This document shows positions 22,584 to 29,864 of a stretch of 30,002 bases of DNA, piece after piece. The notes beneath the pieces were generated by a model. That model saw nothing but the letters and a program-made list of their open reading frames with translations, was not told the origin of the DNA and searched no databases. The DNA is from Chloroflexota bacterium (GTDB lineage: Bacteria > Chloroflexota > UBA5177 > JANWHV01): positions 1 to 30,002 of the forward strand of contig JAICHN010000005.1 in the NCBI GenBank assembly GCA_025924845.1, in the 5' to 3' direction. Within the stretch, counting starts at the first letter, position 1, and each line of letters starts with the position of its first letter. The position numbers and the translations under genes were made by a program.

Positions 22584-23426
22584 TTACCCCTTGACCGCCC
22601 CCGCGAAAAGTCCCTCGACCAACCAGCGCTGCACCAGAGCGAAGAGGACCACCACGGGAACGATGATGATCACTGTTCCGGCGGCAATTTCGCCCCACTG
22701 CGAGATGAGGGCCTGACTGATTTGATAAATGTACACCGGCATGGTCGAGGTGCTGTTGCTGCTCGAGATAACCGACACGAACAGGTAATCGCCCCACGAC
22801 ACGATAAAGGCGAAGAACGCCGCGACGGCAAGACCGGGCAGCGATGTGGGGAGCACCACGCGAAACAGGGTGCTCAGCTTATTGCAGCCATCCACCAGTG
22901 CCGCTTCGATCAGCGCCTGCGGCACGGCGTCCATATAACTCTTGAGCATCCACACGCAAAAGGGCAAAGCCAGAATGCTGTGAGCCAGGATGATCCCGAT
23001 GTAGGTGTTAGCCATGTGGAAGTCGAGGATGAGCGCGTAGAACGGCACCAAGATCAGCACGCCGGGGAACATTTGCGAGGTGAGCAGGACGATCAGCAGG
23101 CCGCGCCGGCCCCAAATGCGGTATTTGCTCAGCCCGTACGCGGCCAGGGTCGAGACTACCAGCGAAAGGGCGGTAACCGAGACAGCGATGATCGTCGAAT
23201 TCCGTAGATACGTCTCGATCGACGAAGAGGAAGATTCCCAGATATCCTGGTACGACGCGAACGACAGATCGCTCGGACTGGGGATCAAGTTGCCGCTGAA
23301 TATGGCCGAGTTGGATTTGAAGGATTGCAGTACGAGCCAGAGAATGGGAATGAGGAAAAAGCCATAGTAGAGGAACAGCAACACGTAGGTGCCTACCAGC
23401 TTAGCCGGCGTCATGCGGTTGATCAT
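22584..23426 (-). CDS. Sugar ABC transporter permease, MalG type
   Basis: A 280-residue inner-membrane protein with six predicted spans. The cytoplasmic EAA loop is EAALVDGCNKLSTLFRVVLP (174-193), which docks the ATPase. The start overlaps the upstream permease stop by 4 bases (ATGA), with GGGAGA 7 bases before it. Together with the binding protein and the MalF-type permease it forms a CUT1-type importer for oligosaccharides or glycosides. No ATPase gene is nearby. Confidence 0.93.
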   Translation of the reverse strand: MINRMTPAKLVGTYVLLFLYYGFFLIPILWLVLQSFKSNSAIFSGNLIPSPSDLSFASYQDIWESSSSSIETYLRNSTIIAVSVTALSLVVSTLAAYGLSKYRIWGRRGLLIVLLTSQMFPGVLILVPFYALILDFHMANTYIGIILAHSILALPFCVWMLKSYMDAVPQALIEAALVDGCNKLSTLFRVVLPTSLPGLAVAAFFAFIVSWGDYLFVSVISSSNSTSTMPVYIYQISQALISQWGEIAAGTVIIIVPVVVLFALVQRWLVEGLFAGAVKG

Positions 23427-24415
23427 GTGTCGGTCTCCCTTACCGTGAGGATATAAGGGATCGTGACGATCAGCAGCATGACCAGCATGACCACGCCCGC
23501 CGAGGCGGCATAGCCTGCCGTGTAGTTGTGCCAGAACTGGAGATAGACGTAGACCGGCATAACCATCGTGGCATTGATTGGGCCGCCGCCGGTCGCGAGA
23601 TACACAAAATCAAAGTTATTGAAGGTCCAGAGTACGTGAATGATAATCATGATCATAGCGACGTAGGCGATCCCCGGCATGGTTATGTGGCGGAAGCGGC
23701 TGAACCACGATGCGCCATCGATGGCAGCCGCTTCGTATTGATCGCTGGGAATGCCCTGCATGGAGGCGAATAAGGCGATGGCGAAAAACGGTGTGTTTCG
23801 CCAGACGTGCATGATGATGATCGCGGGCATGGCCAGGCTGAGATTGCCAAACCAATAGGTGTTTCCCTGGCCCAGGCCGATGTCCCCAAGAATGATGTTG
23901 ACCAGGCCGAAGCGGGGCAGCCACATCAGGTTGAACATCATTACCGTGGCCACCACCGGGATTACCCAACTGGCCATGGTCACACTGCGAAAGAATTGGA
24001 TACCGGGCACCTTGTTGCGCAAAAGGAGCGCCAGTCCCGTGCCGAGCACCAGCTCGAGTATTACGGCGATCACGGTGAGGGTAACTGAGTTGACCAGGGC
24101 CGAGGCGCCCGGGAAGCCGTTGTAGAAGGCTGGATCGGCAAAGAGGGTCCGGAAATTCTGCAGGCCGACATAGCTTTGCTGACCTGGAGTAAGGGTGCTT
24201 GCGTTGGTGAAGGCCAGATTAATGCCCTGCGCCACCGGGTAGAGCACGACGAGGCCGATCAAGGCAAGCGCCGGTACCGCCAGGACGTAGCCGAACCACT
24301 CGCGGTCCTGGGCGCGTATCAGCCTGGCTAAGGCACGGGGAATAGGACCGGGTTGGAGCCGAAGCTCCAACCCGGTCCCCTCGGAGACGCCGGAATGGTC
24401 TGGCGGTTTGGGCAT
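23423..24415 (-). CDS. Sugar ABC transporter permease, MalF type
   Basis: A 330-residue inner-membrane protein. The first span lies at about 41-63 (FGYVLAVPALALIGLVVLYP), with five more after it. The EAA loop is EAAAIDGASWFSRFRHITMP (228-247). The N-terminal 40 residues are polar. Their codons 13-24 coincide with a perfect 15-bp hairpin. ATG 24415 lies 11 bases after the binding-protein stop and lacks a clear ribosome site. No other in-frame ATG or GTG occurs before the first span, so the start is accepted with reserve. Confidence 0.92.
   Translation of the reverse strand: MPKPPDHSGVSEGTGLELRLQPGPIPRALARLIRAQDREWFGYVLAVPALALIGLVVLYPVAQGINLAFTNASTLTPGQQSYVGLQNFRTLFADPAFYNGFPGASALVNSVTLTVIAVILELVLGTGLALLLRNKVPGIQFFRSVTMASWVIPVVATVMMFNLMWLPRFGLVNIILGDIGLGQGNTYWFGNLSLAMPAIIIMHVWRNTPFFAIALFASMQGIPSDQYEAAAIDGASWFSRFRHITMPGIAYVAMIMIIIHVLWTFNNFDFVYLATGGGPINATMVMPVYVYLQFWHNYTAGYAASAGVVMLVMLLIVTIPYILTVRETDT
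24345..24378 (-). promoter_or_regulatory. Perfect 15-bp RNA hairpin with UUCG loop at the start of the MalF-type gene
   Basis: On the minus strand GGACCGGGTTGGAGC, TTCG, GCTCCAACCCGGTCC forms a 15-bp stem closed by C(UUCG)G, one of the most stable RNA tetraloops. It begins 49 bases after the binding-protein stop and covers bases 38-71 of the permease gene. There is no T tract. The position recalls the malE-malF REP hairpin, which protects the binding-protein message. Confidence 0.7.
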
Positions 24416-24426
24416 GGGCAGGCGCG

Positions 24427-25767
24427 CTAGAGCACGTTTTGGGAAAGCAGTTGGTTTAGCTTGGTGTACAGTGCCGTACCGGCCTGCGACGGGGTGGCCT
24501 GCTTATACACCACGGTCTGCATAACGGTGAACACGGCGTCGAAGACCGCGGTCCAGTTCAGCGGATCCAGGGCGACGCCGGTGGGCACGAGCTTGCCGAA
24601 GTCCTTATGCCACCAGTCCGATGCCTGCGCATCGGTGCGCGGGGCGATGAAACCGGAATCACCGGACCAGACCTTCAGATTGTTCTTCGAGGCCAAGAGC
24701 TGGATCGCCTCCCAGCCCGCGGCCTGATTCTTGCTGTACTTGTTGAGCAAAAGCGGCTTGACTTCAAGGTAAGTGCCGCTGCCGCCGCCTGGAGCGACCG
24801 GCAAGGGCACGATCGCCGTGTCGTTCTGAATAATCTCCTTGGACTGCCCTCCGTATGACTGGTACGACAACATCCAGGGACCTTCAGGGACCATGGCGAA
24901 CTTGCCGGTGACGTAGCCGACATCGAGGAAGTTATAGTCGATGCCCAGGTACTGCGGATCCACCGCCGGCATGTTCTTGCCGGTTGCTCCGTAGAACAGG
25001 TCATGGTAAAGCTGGAAGACCTTGGTGAGTTCGGCCGCCGACGAGTTCAGACTCCACTTCTTGGTGGTCGGATTCAGCTTGAACAGGTGGTGATTGAGCT
25101 GGAAGAACCACGAAACCCATTCCTGTGGTCCGCGCACCGATGAAACTTTGGTGCAAAGCCCAAAGCCCGACATGCCCAGCACCGGGCCGAAGGACTTTTC
25201 GGTTTGGCCCTTGGTCGTGATATACGACGCCGTCTCCAGTAACTCATTCCAGGTCTTGGGAATCTTAAGCCCATAATGCTTCAGAATGCTCTTCCGCACC
25301 AACATACCGCGGGCATTCGTGTTATAGGGCACCCCATACAACTCACCGTTGTATTTCAGGGCGTTTACCGTCGAGGGGAAGAACTTCGAGTGATCCGCCC
25401 AGGCGGCAAAGTCCGAGGTCAAGGGCGAGAGCACGCCCGCGCGGACGTAGGCCACCATGTTCTCCCACAGGCCCTCTAGAATATCCGGAGACCCGGTCTT
25501 GGCCTGGGTCAGAAACTTGTCTTGCTGAATCCCGTAGTCGCCCGGACCATAATCGGAGGTGAATTCAGCGTCCGGCATGGAGTCATGCTTTTTGAACCAG
25601 GGCAGAAACACCGTGGTATCCTGACCGTTGACAAAGGGAACCGACCAGAACGTAACCGGTGTCTTGCTCGCCGCCAGCACGCGCCGCATGGCGCTTGGGC
25701 TCCCGACCGCCGCCAGGGCTGCCGCCGCTCCGGCACCTTTGAGGAATGTTCGCCGAGATGTGGCCAT
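24427..25767 (-). CDS. Sugar-binding protein of ABC transporter, Tat-exported
   Basis: A 446-residue extracellular solute-binding protein of family 1. The N-terminus has a twin-arginine signal, SRRTFLKG (4-11), a hydrophobic stretch of Ala/Val and a likely cut near VLAAS (about residue 33). The core VTFWSVPFVNGQDTTVFLPW, FAMVPEGPWMLSYQSYG and the late hinge region are typical of maltose/multiple-sugar binders, although the ligand cannot be deduced. No lipobox Cys is visible. GAGGAGG lies 7 bases before ATG. It is the first gene of the operon and has its own strong promoter at 25993-26022, within the LacI half-site cluster. Confidence 0.93.
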   Translation of the reverse strand: MATSRRTFLKGAGAAAALAAVGSPSAMRRVLAASKTPVTFWSVPFVNGQDTTVFLPWFKKHDSMPDAEFTSDYGPGDYGIQQDKFLTQAKTGSPDILEGLWENMVAYVRAGVLSPLTSDFAAWADHSKFFPSTVNALKYNGELYGVPYNTNARGMLVRKSILKHYGLKIPKTWNELLETASYITTKGQTEKSFGPVLGMSGFGLCTKVSSVRGPQEWVSWFFQLNHHLFKLNPTTKKWSLNSSAAELTKVFQLYHDLFYGATGKNMPAVDPQYLGIDYNFLDVGYVTGKFAMVPEGPWMLSYQSYGGQSKEIIQNDTAIVPLPVAPGGGSGTYLEVKPLLLNKYSKNQAAGWEAIQLLASKNNLKVWSGDSGFIAPRTDAQASDWWHKDFGKLVPTGVALDPLNWTAVFDAVFTVMQTVVYKQATPSQAGTALYTKLNQLLSQNVL

Positions 25768-25898
25768 CGTGTTGCCTCCTCGTTCAGAACGGGATAATAA
25801 CGAACCGAAAAGCTTATCCGGGAGCGAGCCCTGCTCGCACGATCGGTCGGGCCTCCTTCCTCGCCTCAGGCGCTGTACGCTTGCAAGACGCCCGCGGC

Positions 25899-25918
25899 CT
25901 GTTTCATGCCGTGTTTCA
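25899..25918. promoter_or_regulatory. Pair of LacI-type half-sites in the binding-protein leader
   Basis: CTGTTTCA (25899-25906) and GTGTTTCA (25911-25918) lie 12 bases apart, downstream of the binding-protein promoter. The same half-site recurs five times at 26028-26122. This pair could support a repressor loop. Confidence 0.5.
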
Positions 25919-25971
25919 CGACGGCCTAATCACCGGAAAGTGGTATCCCAAACCTTACCGGCCGTTAGGCA

Positions 25972-26000
25972 TGGACTAACCGAAGCGCTGCCAGTATAAT
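25972..26000 (+). promoter_or_regulatory. Promoter of lacI-type gene
   Basis: TGGACT (25972-25977), a 17-base spacer and a perfect TATAAT (25995-26000) point rightward. The start would be near 26007. Half-sites lie directly downstream at 26028-26051, which fits repression of this promoter. Confidence 0.6.
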
Positions 26001-26022
26001 GCAGCAAGTACGGAGCTGTCAA
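25993..26022 (-). promoter_or_regulatory. Promoter of the ABC transporter operon
   Basis: On the minus strand a perfect TTGACA (26022-26017) and TATACT (25998-25993) are 18 bases apart. The start would be near 25986, leaving a leader of about 220 bases. The -10 box overlaps the -10 of the divergent promoter, so the two polymerases would exclude each other. Confidence 0.65.
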
Positions 26023-26023
26023 T

Positions 26024-26060
26024 ACGGCTGTTTCCTCTGTTTCATGTTTCCATCAGCCGT
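26024..26060. promoter_or_regulatory. Operator-like cluster: three half-sites inside a dyad
   Basis: CTGTTTCC (26028-26035), CTGTTTCA (26037-26044) and ATGTTTCC (26044-26051) follow one another at 9- and 7-base intervals. They are bracketed by the inverted arms ACGGCTG (26024-26030) and CAGCCGT (26054-26060). LacI-family half-sites commonly contain GGAAAC or its complement. Confidence 0.55.
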
Positions 26061-26100
26061 GTGTTGCGCGCCTGAAATGCGGTACTATGGCTGAGCTAAT

Positions 26101-26122
26101 GGAAACAGCAACCGGGAAACAG
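26101..26122. promoter_or_regulatory. Two GGAAACAG half-sites next to the lacI-type start
   Basis: GGAAACAG occurs at 26101-26108 and 26115-26122, exact complements of the CTGTTTCC upstream and in opposite orientation. They end 10 bases before the preferred ATG, so a bound repressor could also block the ribosome site or elongation. Confidence 0.5.
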
Positions 26123-26131
26123 GACGTTCGA

Positions 26132-27181
26132 ATGCCTGCCACGCTCCGCGATGTTGCCCGCACCGCCGGAGTCTCTTTGGCAACGGTTTCACGTGCCCTC
26201 AACGGCACGGGCGGACGCCCGGTATCAGCGGAGAAGCGCACCCTCGTTCTCCAAGCGGCGGCCCAACTGAAGTACGAACCGCTGCCCGCCACGGCTCGGC
26301 ACAACGGGCCGGTTGCCGGCGCAGTGCGGCGCACGAACAACATCGGGCTCGTACTCAGGGCAACCTACCGCTTTACCGATCCATTCTGGTCGCCCGTACT
26401 GGAAGGTCTAACCGAAGAAGCTCTACGCCAGGGCTACCACATCCGCTTTGCCTTCATCGCCGAGGATCTCGCCCACGATCGACGGCGCCGACTGCTCAAT
26501 CCACGCTACATCGACGGTCTCATTCTAATCGGGGACATGGCGCTGCTGAACGATGTCGCCGAAGTAGAGGCGCCCGACCATATCGTGGTCATCGCGGGCT
26601 ATGATACGGCACGATGGGAGTCGGATGTGCGCTTCGACGTGATCACCATGGAAAAGCACGCGGCGATGGATAGCATCGTGGGACACCTCTTTGCGCTTGG
26701 AAGGCGGCGCCTCGGTTTCCTGGGGCCAACCCCGGACCACGATCGTCGTGGAGAGGCGTTCGTGCATGCCCTGGCTCGGCGGGACCTGCCGCTTGCACCG
26801 GAACTATTCGTGGAATGCGACTTTGGTACCGAAGCCGCCTATGCCGCCACCCACACCCTATTACGGAATCACGGCGGCCGACTGGACGGCCTGGTCTGCG
26901 CCTGCGATACCAACGCTATTGGCGCCATTCGGGCAGCCAAGGAGTTTGGACTGCGTCTGCCCGCGGACCTGGCGGTGGCAGGGTTCGACAACATTCCCTT
27001 TTCACGGGACCTCGACCCGCCGCTCACCACCGTGCAGGTGCCCAAGGAACTGATGGGGGCGCTCGCCGTGCGCCGCCTGATCGACCGCATCACGCACCCT
27101 GAGTGGCCGCCGATCATTCAGATGGTGCCAACGACGCTGGTTCCCCGGCTTTCTTGCGGGGAGCAGCCTACTTTAGAGTGA
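26132..27181 (+). CDS. LacI-family transcriptional repressor
   Basis: A 349-residue regulator. The N-terminal helix-turn-helix ATLRDVARTAGVSLATVSRA is canonical; a hinge helix is less clear (LPATARHNGP). The periplasmic-binding-like sugar domain runs from about residue 70 (NNIGLVLRATYRFTDPFWSP, then RRLGFLGPTPDHDRRGEAF, VCACDTNAIGAIRA, VAGFDNIPFSRDLDPPLTTV). The FDN...PPLTT ending is typical. ATG 26132 has AGGA 7 bases upstream and fits the usual N-terminus; ATG 26087 and 26099 are in frame but lack ribosome sites. It is divergent from the transport operon and 4 bases before the GH4 gene, so it probably represses both transport and glycoside cleavage. Confidence 0.93.
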   Translation: MPATLRDVARTAGVSLATVSRALNGTGGRPVSAEKRTLVLQAAAQLKYEPLPATARHNGPVAGAVRRTNNIGLVLRATYRFTDPFWSPVLEGLTEEALRQGYHIRFAFIAEDLAHDRRRRLLNPRYIDGLILIGDMALLNDVAEVEAPDHIVVIAGYDTARWESDVRFDVITMEKHAAMDSIVGHLFALGRRRLGFLGPTPDHDRRGEAFVHALARRDLPLAPELFVECDFGTEAAYAATHTLLRNHGGRLDGLVCACDTNAIGAIRAAKEFGLRLPADLAVAGFDNIPFSRDLDPPLTTVQVPKELMGALAVRRLIDRITHPEWPPIIQMVPTTLVPRLSCGEQPTLE

Positions 27182-27185
27182 AAGG

Positions 27186-28523
27186 ATGGAAATCGTGGCC
27201 AAGATAGCCTTAATCGGCGCGGGCAGCGTGGTGTTCACCCGGAACCTGATCAACGACGTACTCTCCTTCCCAGCTCTGCAGGGCAGCACGATCAGCCTGA
27301 TGGATATTGATCGCGAGCGATTGTCTCTCGCCCGCGATCTGGTCCAGGCCATGATCGATCAGCGCGGGCTGTCCACTCGCGTGGAAGCGACGCTGGATCG
27401 GGCGGAGGCGGTGCGCGGCGCCCAGTACGTGATCGTGACCATTCAGGTCGGTGGTTTGGCGGCGTTTGCTCACGATATTGAGATCCCCGCTCGCTACGGG
27501 GTGGGGCAGTGTGTCGGCGACACGCTTGGCCCAGGCGGCATCTTCCGTGGCCTGCGCACCATTCCTGTTCTCCTCGATCTTTGCCGCGAAATGGACGAGC
27601 TCTGCCCGCCCGATGCGCTGCTTCTGAACTACTCCAATCCGATGGCGATAAATTGCTGGGCCATCGCCTCGACGGGCCGGCCCCACGTTGGGCTGTGTCA
27701 TAGCGTGCAGGGCACCTCACGGATGCTCGCGGGCTGGATTGACGCGCCGTACGACGAGGTGACCTATAGGGTGGCGGGGATTAACCACCAGGCATGGTTC
27801 CTCGATTTCCGTCATCGCGGCGAGGACGCCTACCCGCGCCTCCGCGAGCGTATCCTTGACGCCGAGGTCATTGGGCAGGAGCCGGTGCGCGTGGAACTGA
27901 TGCGTCAGTTCGGCTACTTCGTGACCGAGAGCAGTGGCCATGCTTCGGAATACGCTCCCTACTTCCGTAAGTCGCCCGCAATGATCGAGGACCTAAGGAC
28001 GCGCTTTACCGCCGCGCGCGACGAATGGTTCGACTGGGGCCGCACGGGCGGCTACCTCAAGGAGTGTAGGCGGCGACTGTCCACCTACCTCGATGACATA
28101 CTGGCGCAGATCGGGGGCAGCAAGCCGCTGCCCCAACAGCGAAGCGACGAGTACGGTGCAGGGATCATCAACGCCATGGAAACCAACGAACCGTTCAAGT
28201 TCAACGGCAACATCCCGAACACCGGTTTGATCACCAATCTGCCTCAAGGATCATGCGTGGAGGTGCCCTGTTTGGTCGATGGCATGGGCGTGCAGCCGAC
28301 CGTGGTCGGCGACCTCCCTCCTCAATTGGCGGCGCTCAACCGGACCATGATCAACGTACAGAATCTGGCCACCGAGGGCGGTATACGGGGCGACCGAGAA
28401 GCGGTGGTCCATGCCGCCATGCTGGACCCCCTTACAGCGGCGGTGTGTACGCTGGACGACATTCGCCGGATGACCAACGAGCTCTTTGCCGCCGAAGCTG
28501 CGTGGTTGCCGCAATTTGCATGA
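27186..28523 (+). CDS. GH4 family glycosidase, alpha-galactosidase (MelA) type
   Basis: A 445-residue NAD- and Mn-dependent family 4 glycosidase. It shows the Rossmann start KIALIGAGSVVFTRNLINDV, the LLNYSNPMAI block (146-155), the metal-site CHSVQ (171-175) and AGINHQAWFL (197-206). In GH4 the residues after Cys-171 mark the specificity group, and CHSV is the alpha-galactosidase/alpha-glucosidase type, unlike the phospho-glycosidase or glucuronidase types. The enzyme uses a redox mechanism on unphosphorylated intracellular substrate, which fits an ABC rather than a PTS importer. It is 4 bases behind the lacI-type gene. AAAGG abuts ATG 27186, so GTG 27195 (three codons in, 8-9 bases from it) may be the true start. 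Length equals the usual 440-450. Confidence 0.9.
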   Translation: MEIVAKIALIGAGSVVFTRNLINDVLSFPALQGSTISLMDIDRERLSLARDLVQAMIDQRGLSTRVEATLDRAEAVRGAQYVIVTIQVGGLAAFAHDIEIPARYGVGQCVGDTLGPGGIFRGLRTIPVLLDLCREMDELCPPDALLLNYSNPMAINCWAIASTGRPHVGLCHSVQGTSRMLAGWIDAPYDEVTYRVAGINHQAWFLDFRHRGEDAYPRLRERILDAEVIGQEPVRVELMRQFGYFVTESSGHASEYAPYFRKSPAMIEDLRTRFTAARDEWFDWGRTGGYLKECRRRLSTYLDDILAQIGGSKPLPQQRSDEYGAGIINAMETNEPFKFNGNIPNTGLITNLPQGSCVEVPCLVDGMGVQPTVVGDLPPQLAALNRTMINVQNLATEGGIRGDREAVVHAAMLDPLTAAVCTLDDIRRMTNELFAAEAAWLPQFA

Positions 28524-28533
28524 AGGCCGTGCT

Positions 28534-28564
28534 TGAGATGCCGGCCGCTGAGGCCGGCATCTCA
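28534..28564. terminator. 13-bp hairpin between convergent genes
   Basis: TGAGATGCCGGCC, a 5-base loop GCTGA and GGCCGGCATCTCA are perfectly complementary. It lies 11 bases from either stop codon of the convergent genes and probably ends both transcripts. No T tract follows on either strand, so it is not a standard intrinsic terminator. Confidence 0.6.
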
Positions 28565-28575
28565 GGCAGAGCTGA

Positions 28576-29625
28576 TCAGGCAGGCGTGGCAGGTAGGACC
28601 ATGGCGCGCACCACGCCATCTTGATAGTTTGCCGCCGTGGCGAGGGCCTGAGCTGTTTGGTCGAGTGGGAAGCGATGAGTGGCCAGGCGTTCCAGGTTGA
28701 CCTTGCCGCGTCTCACCAGGTCGATCGACGCGGTGTAGACATGATTCATCCGCCGTGACATCAGAATAGACAGCTCCTTGCGGCGCGCCGTCGACGCCCG
28801 CATAGTCATGGCATCCTCGGCCGGGATGCCGACGATTACCACCCGGCCTCCAGGGCGAGTCGCCTCGACACACTGATCGGCGGTGTCCGCGACCCAGGCC
28901 GATTCGATCGCCACGTCCACGCCGCGCTGACCAGTAGCGTCGTGGACGTAACCGACTATATCGTCCTGGTTCGCATTTACCGTGACGTCCGCGCCAAATT
29001 CGCGCGCCATGTCCAGGCGCCATTGATGCTGGTCCGCCACGAAAATACGTCCCGCTCCGGCCAGTCGCGCCAATTGAATCAAGAGCAGCCCAATCGCGCC
29101 GCAGCCTAAAATCAACACGTCTTCGTCGATCCCGATCCTGGCCAGGCGAGTCGCGTGCAGCGCCACGCCAAGCGGTTCGAGCAGAGCGCCCGTGATCGCG
29201 TCCATGCCGTCGGGTAGAGGGACACATTGAGCGGCGGGATGAACCATTTGCGTACGGAGTGCCCCATGACGGGGGAACAGGCCGATGAATTGCATATGAG
29301 TGCAGAGGTGCTGTTGTCCGGCAAGGCAGCGCTCGCACTCGCCGCAGTGGATAGCAGGGTCAATGGCGACCGGCTGCCCAATCCTGAACGCGCCCTCCGC
29401 TCCCGCGCCGATCCGGGCCACGCGGCCCGACGCCTCGTGACCGAGGATCAGCGGGCCTGTTACCATCGTGCCGCCGATTCCGCCGTTGAGGTAGGTATGA
29501 AGGTCGCTTCCGCAGATCCCTACCGCCATCACATCCAAAAGGATCTCGCCCGGCCCCGGCTCGTGATCCGGGAGATCCTCAATCCGCACATCGAGTGGTC
29601 CATGCAAGACAGCCGCCCTGGTCAT
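28576..29625 (-). CDS. Zinc-dependent medium-chain alcohol/polyol dehydrogenase
   Basis: A 349-residue MDR-family enzyme of the sorbitol/threonine dehydrogenase branch. The catalytic zinc region has Cys38 (GICGSDLH) and His63-Glu64 (LGHEASGRV). The structural zinc Cys94, 97, 100 and 108 lie in CGECERCLAGQQHLC. LGCGAIGLLLIQLA is the NAD(P)-binding turn, and a Asp (FVADQH) after beta-2 suggests NAD preference. It oxidises a secondary alcohol of a polyol or sugar acid. GGGAGA lies 6-7 bases before ATG. It is 239 bases downstream of the isomerase-like gene on the same strand, with repeat sequence between, so a joint transcript is uncertain. Confidence 0.92.
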   Translation of the reverse strand: MTRAAVLHGPLDVRIEDLPDHEPGPGEILLDVMAVGICGSDLHTYLNGGIGGTMVTGPLILGHEASGRVARIGAGAEGAFRIGQPVAIDPAIHCGECERCLAGQQHLCTHMQFIGLFPRHGALRTQMVHPAAQCVPLPDGMDAITGALLEPLGVALHATRLARIGIDEDVLILGCGAIGLLLIQLARLAGAGRIFVADQHQWRLDMAREFGADVTVNANQDDIVGYVHDATGQRGVDVAIESAWVADTADQCVEATRPGGRVVIVGIPAEDAMTMRASTARRKELSILMSRRMNHVYTASIDLVRRGKVNLERLATHRFPLDQTAQALATAANYQDGVVRAMVLPATPA

Positions 29626-29864
29626 ATGTGTTCTCCCGCTATACTTTAGCCCCCATTAAGACCGGCACGGGGGCCCCCGGCCGCGGCCGGGTGGGCAAGA
29701 GACTCCACTGGACGCCTGCCCTCCAACAGCCAATTCCCGTACTCGCCTGGCACTATACGTATGCTCGCGATCAGCCGACAACCGGCCGCGGCCGTTTCGT
29801 CCCTGCCGGCCGGCCGCGGCCGTAGGCATCGGGTGCCGAAGCGTCCTCAAAGAAGGCTTTATAC
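29626..29864. other. Intergenic region with GC-palindrome repeats
   Basis: CCGGCCGCGGCCGG occurs at about 29677-29690 and CCGGCCGCGGCCG at 29782-29794, followed by TTTCGTCCCT. The second is the inverted relative of the AGGGACGAACGG...GGCCGG part of the 43-base repeat. A third GGCCGGCCGCGGCCG follows at 29808-29822. I see no gene or clear promoter. Confidence 0.6.

Noticed and set aside
22485..23207. 240-codon plus-strand frame rich in His, Asp and Gln
   Set aside because: Antisense to the MalG-type permease; such composition is the usual mirror of hydrophobic codons.
24427..24429. Frameshift or later start for the MalF-type permease because its ATG lacks a ribosome site
   Set aside because: No in-frame ATG or GTG occurs between the hairpin and the first membrane span, and the reading frame is intact.
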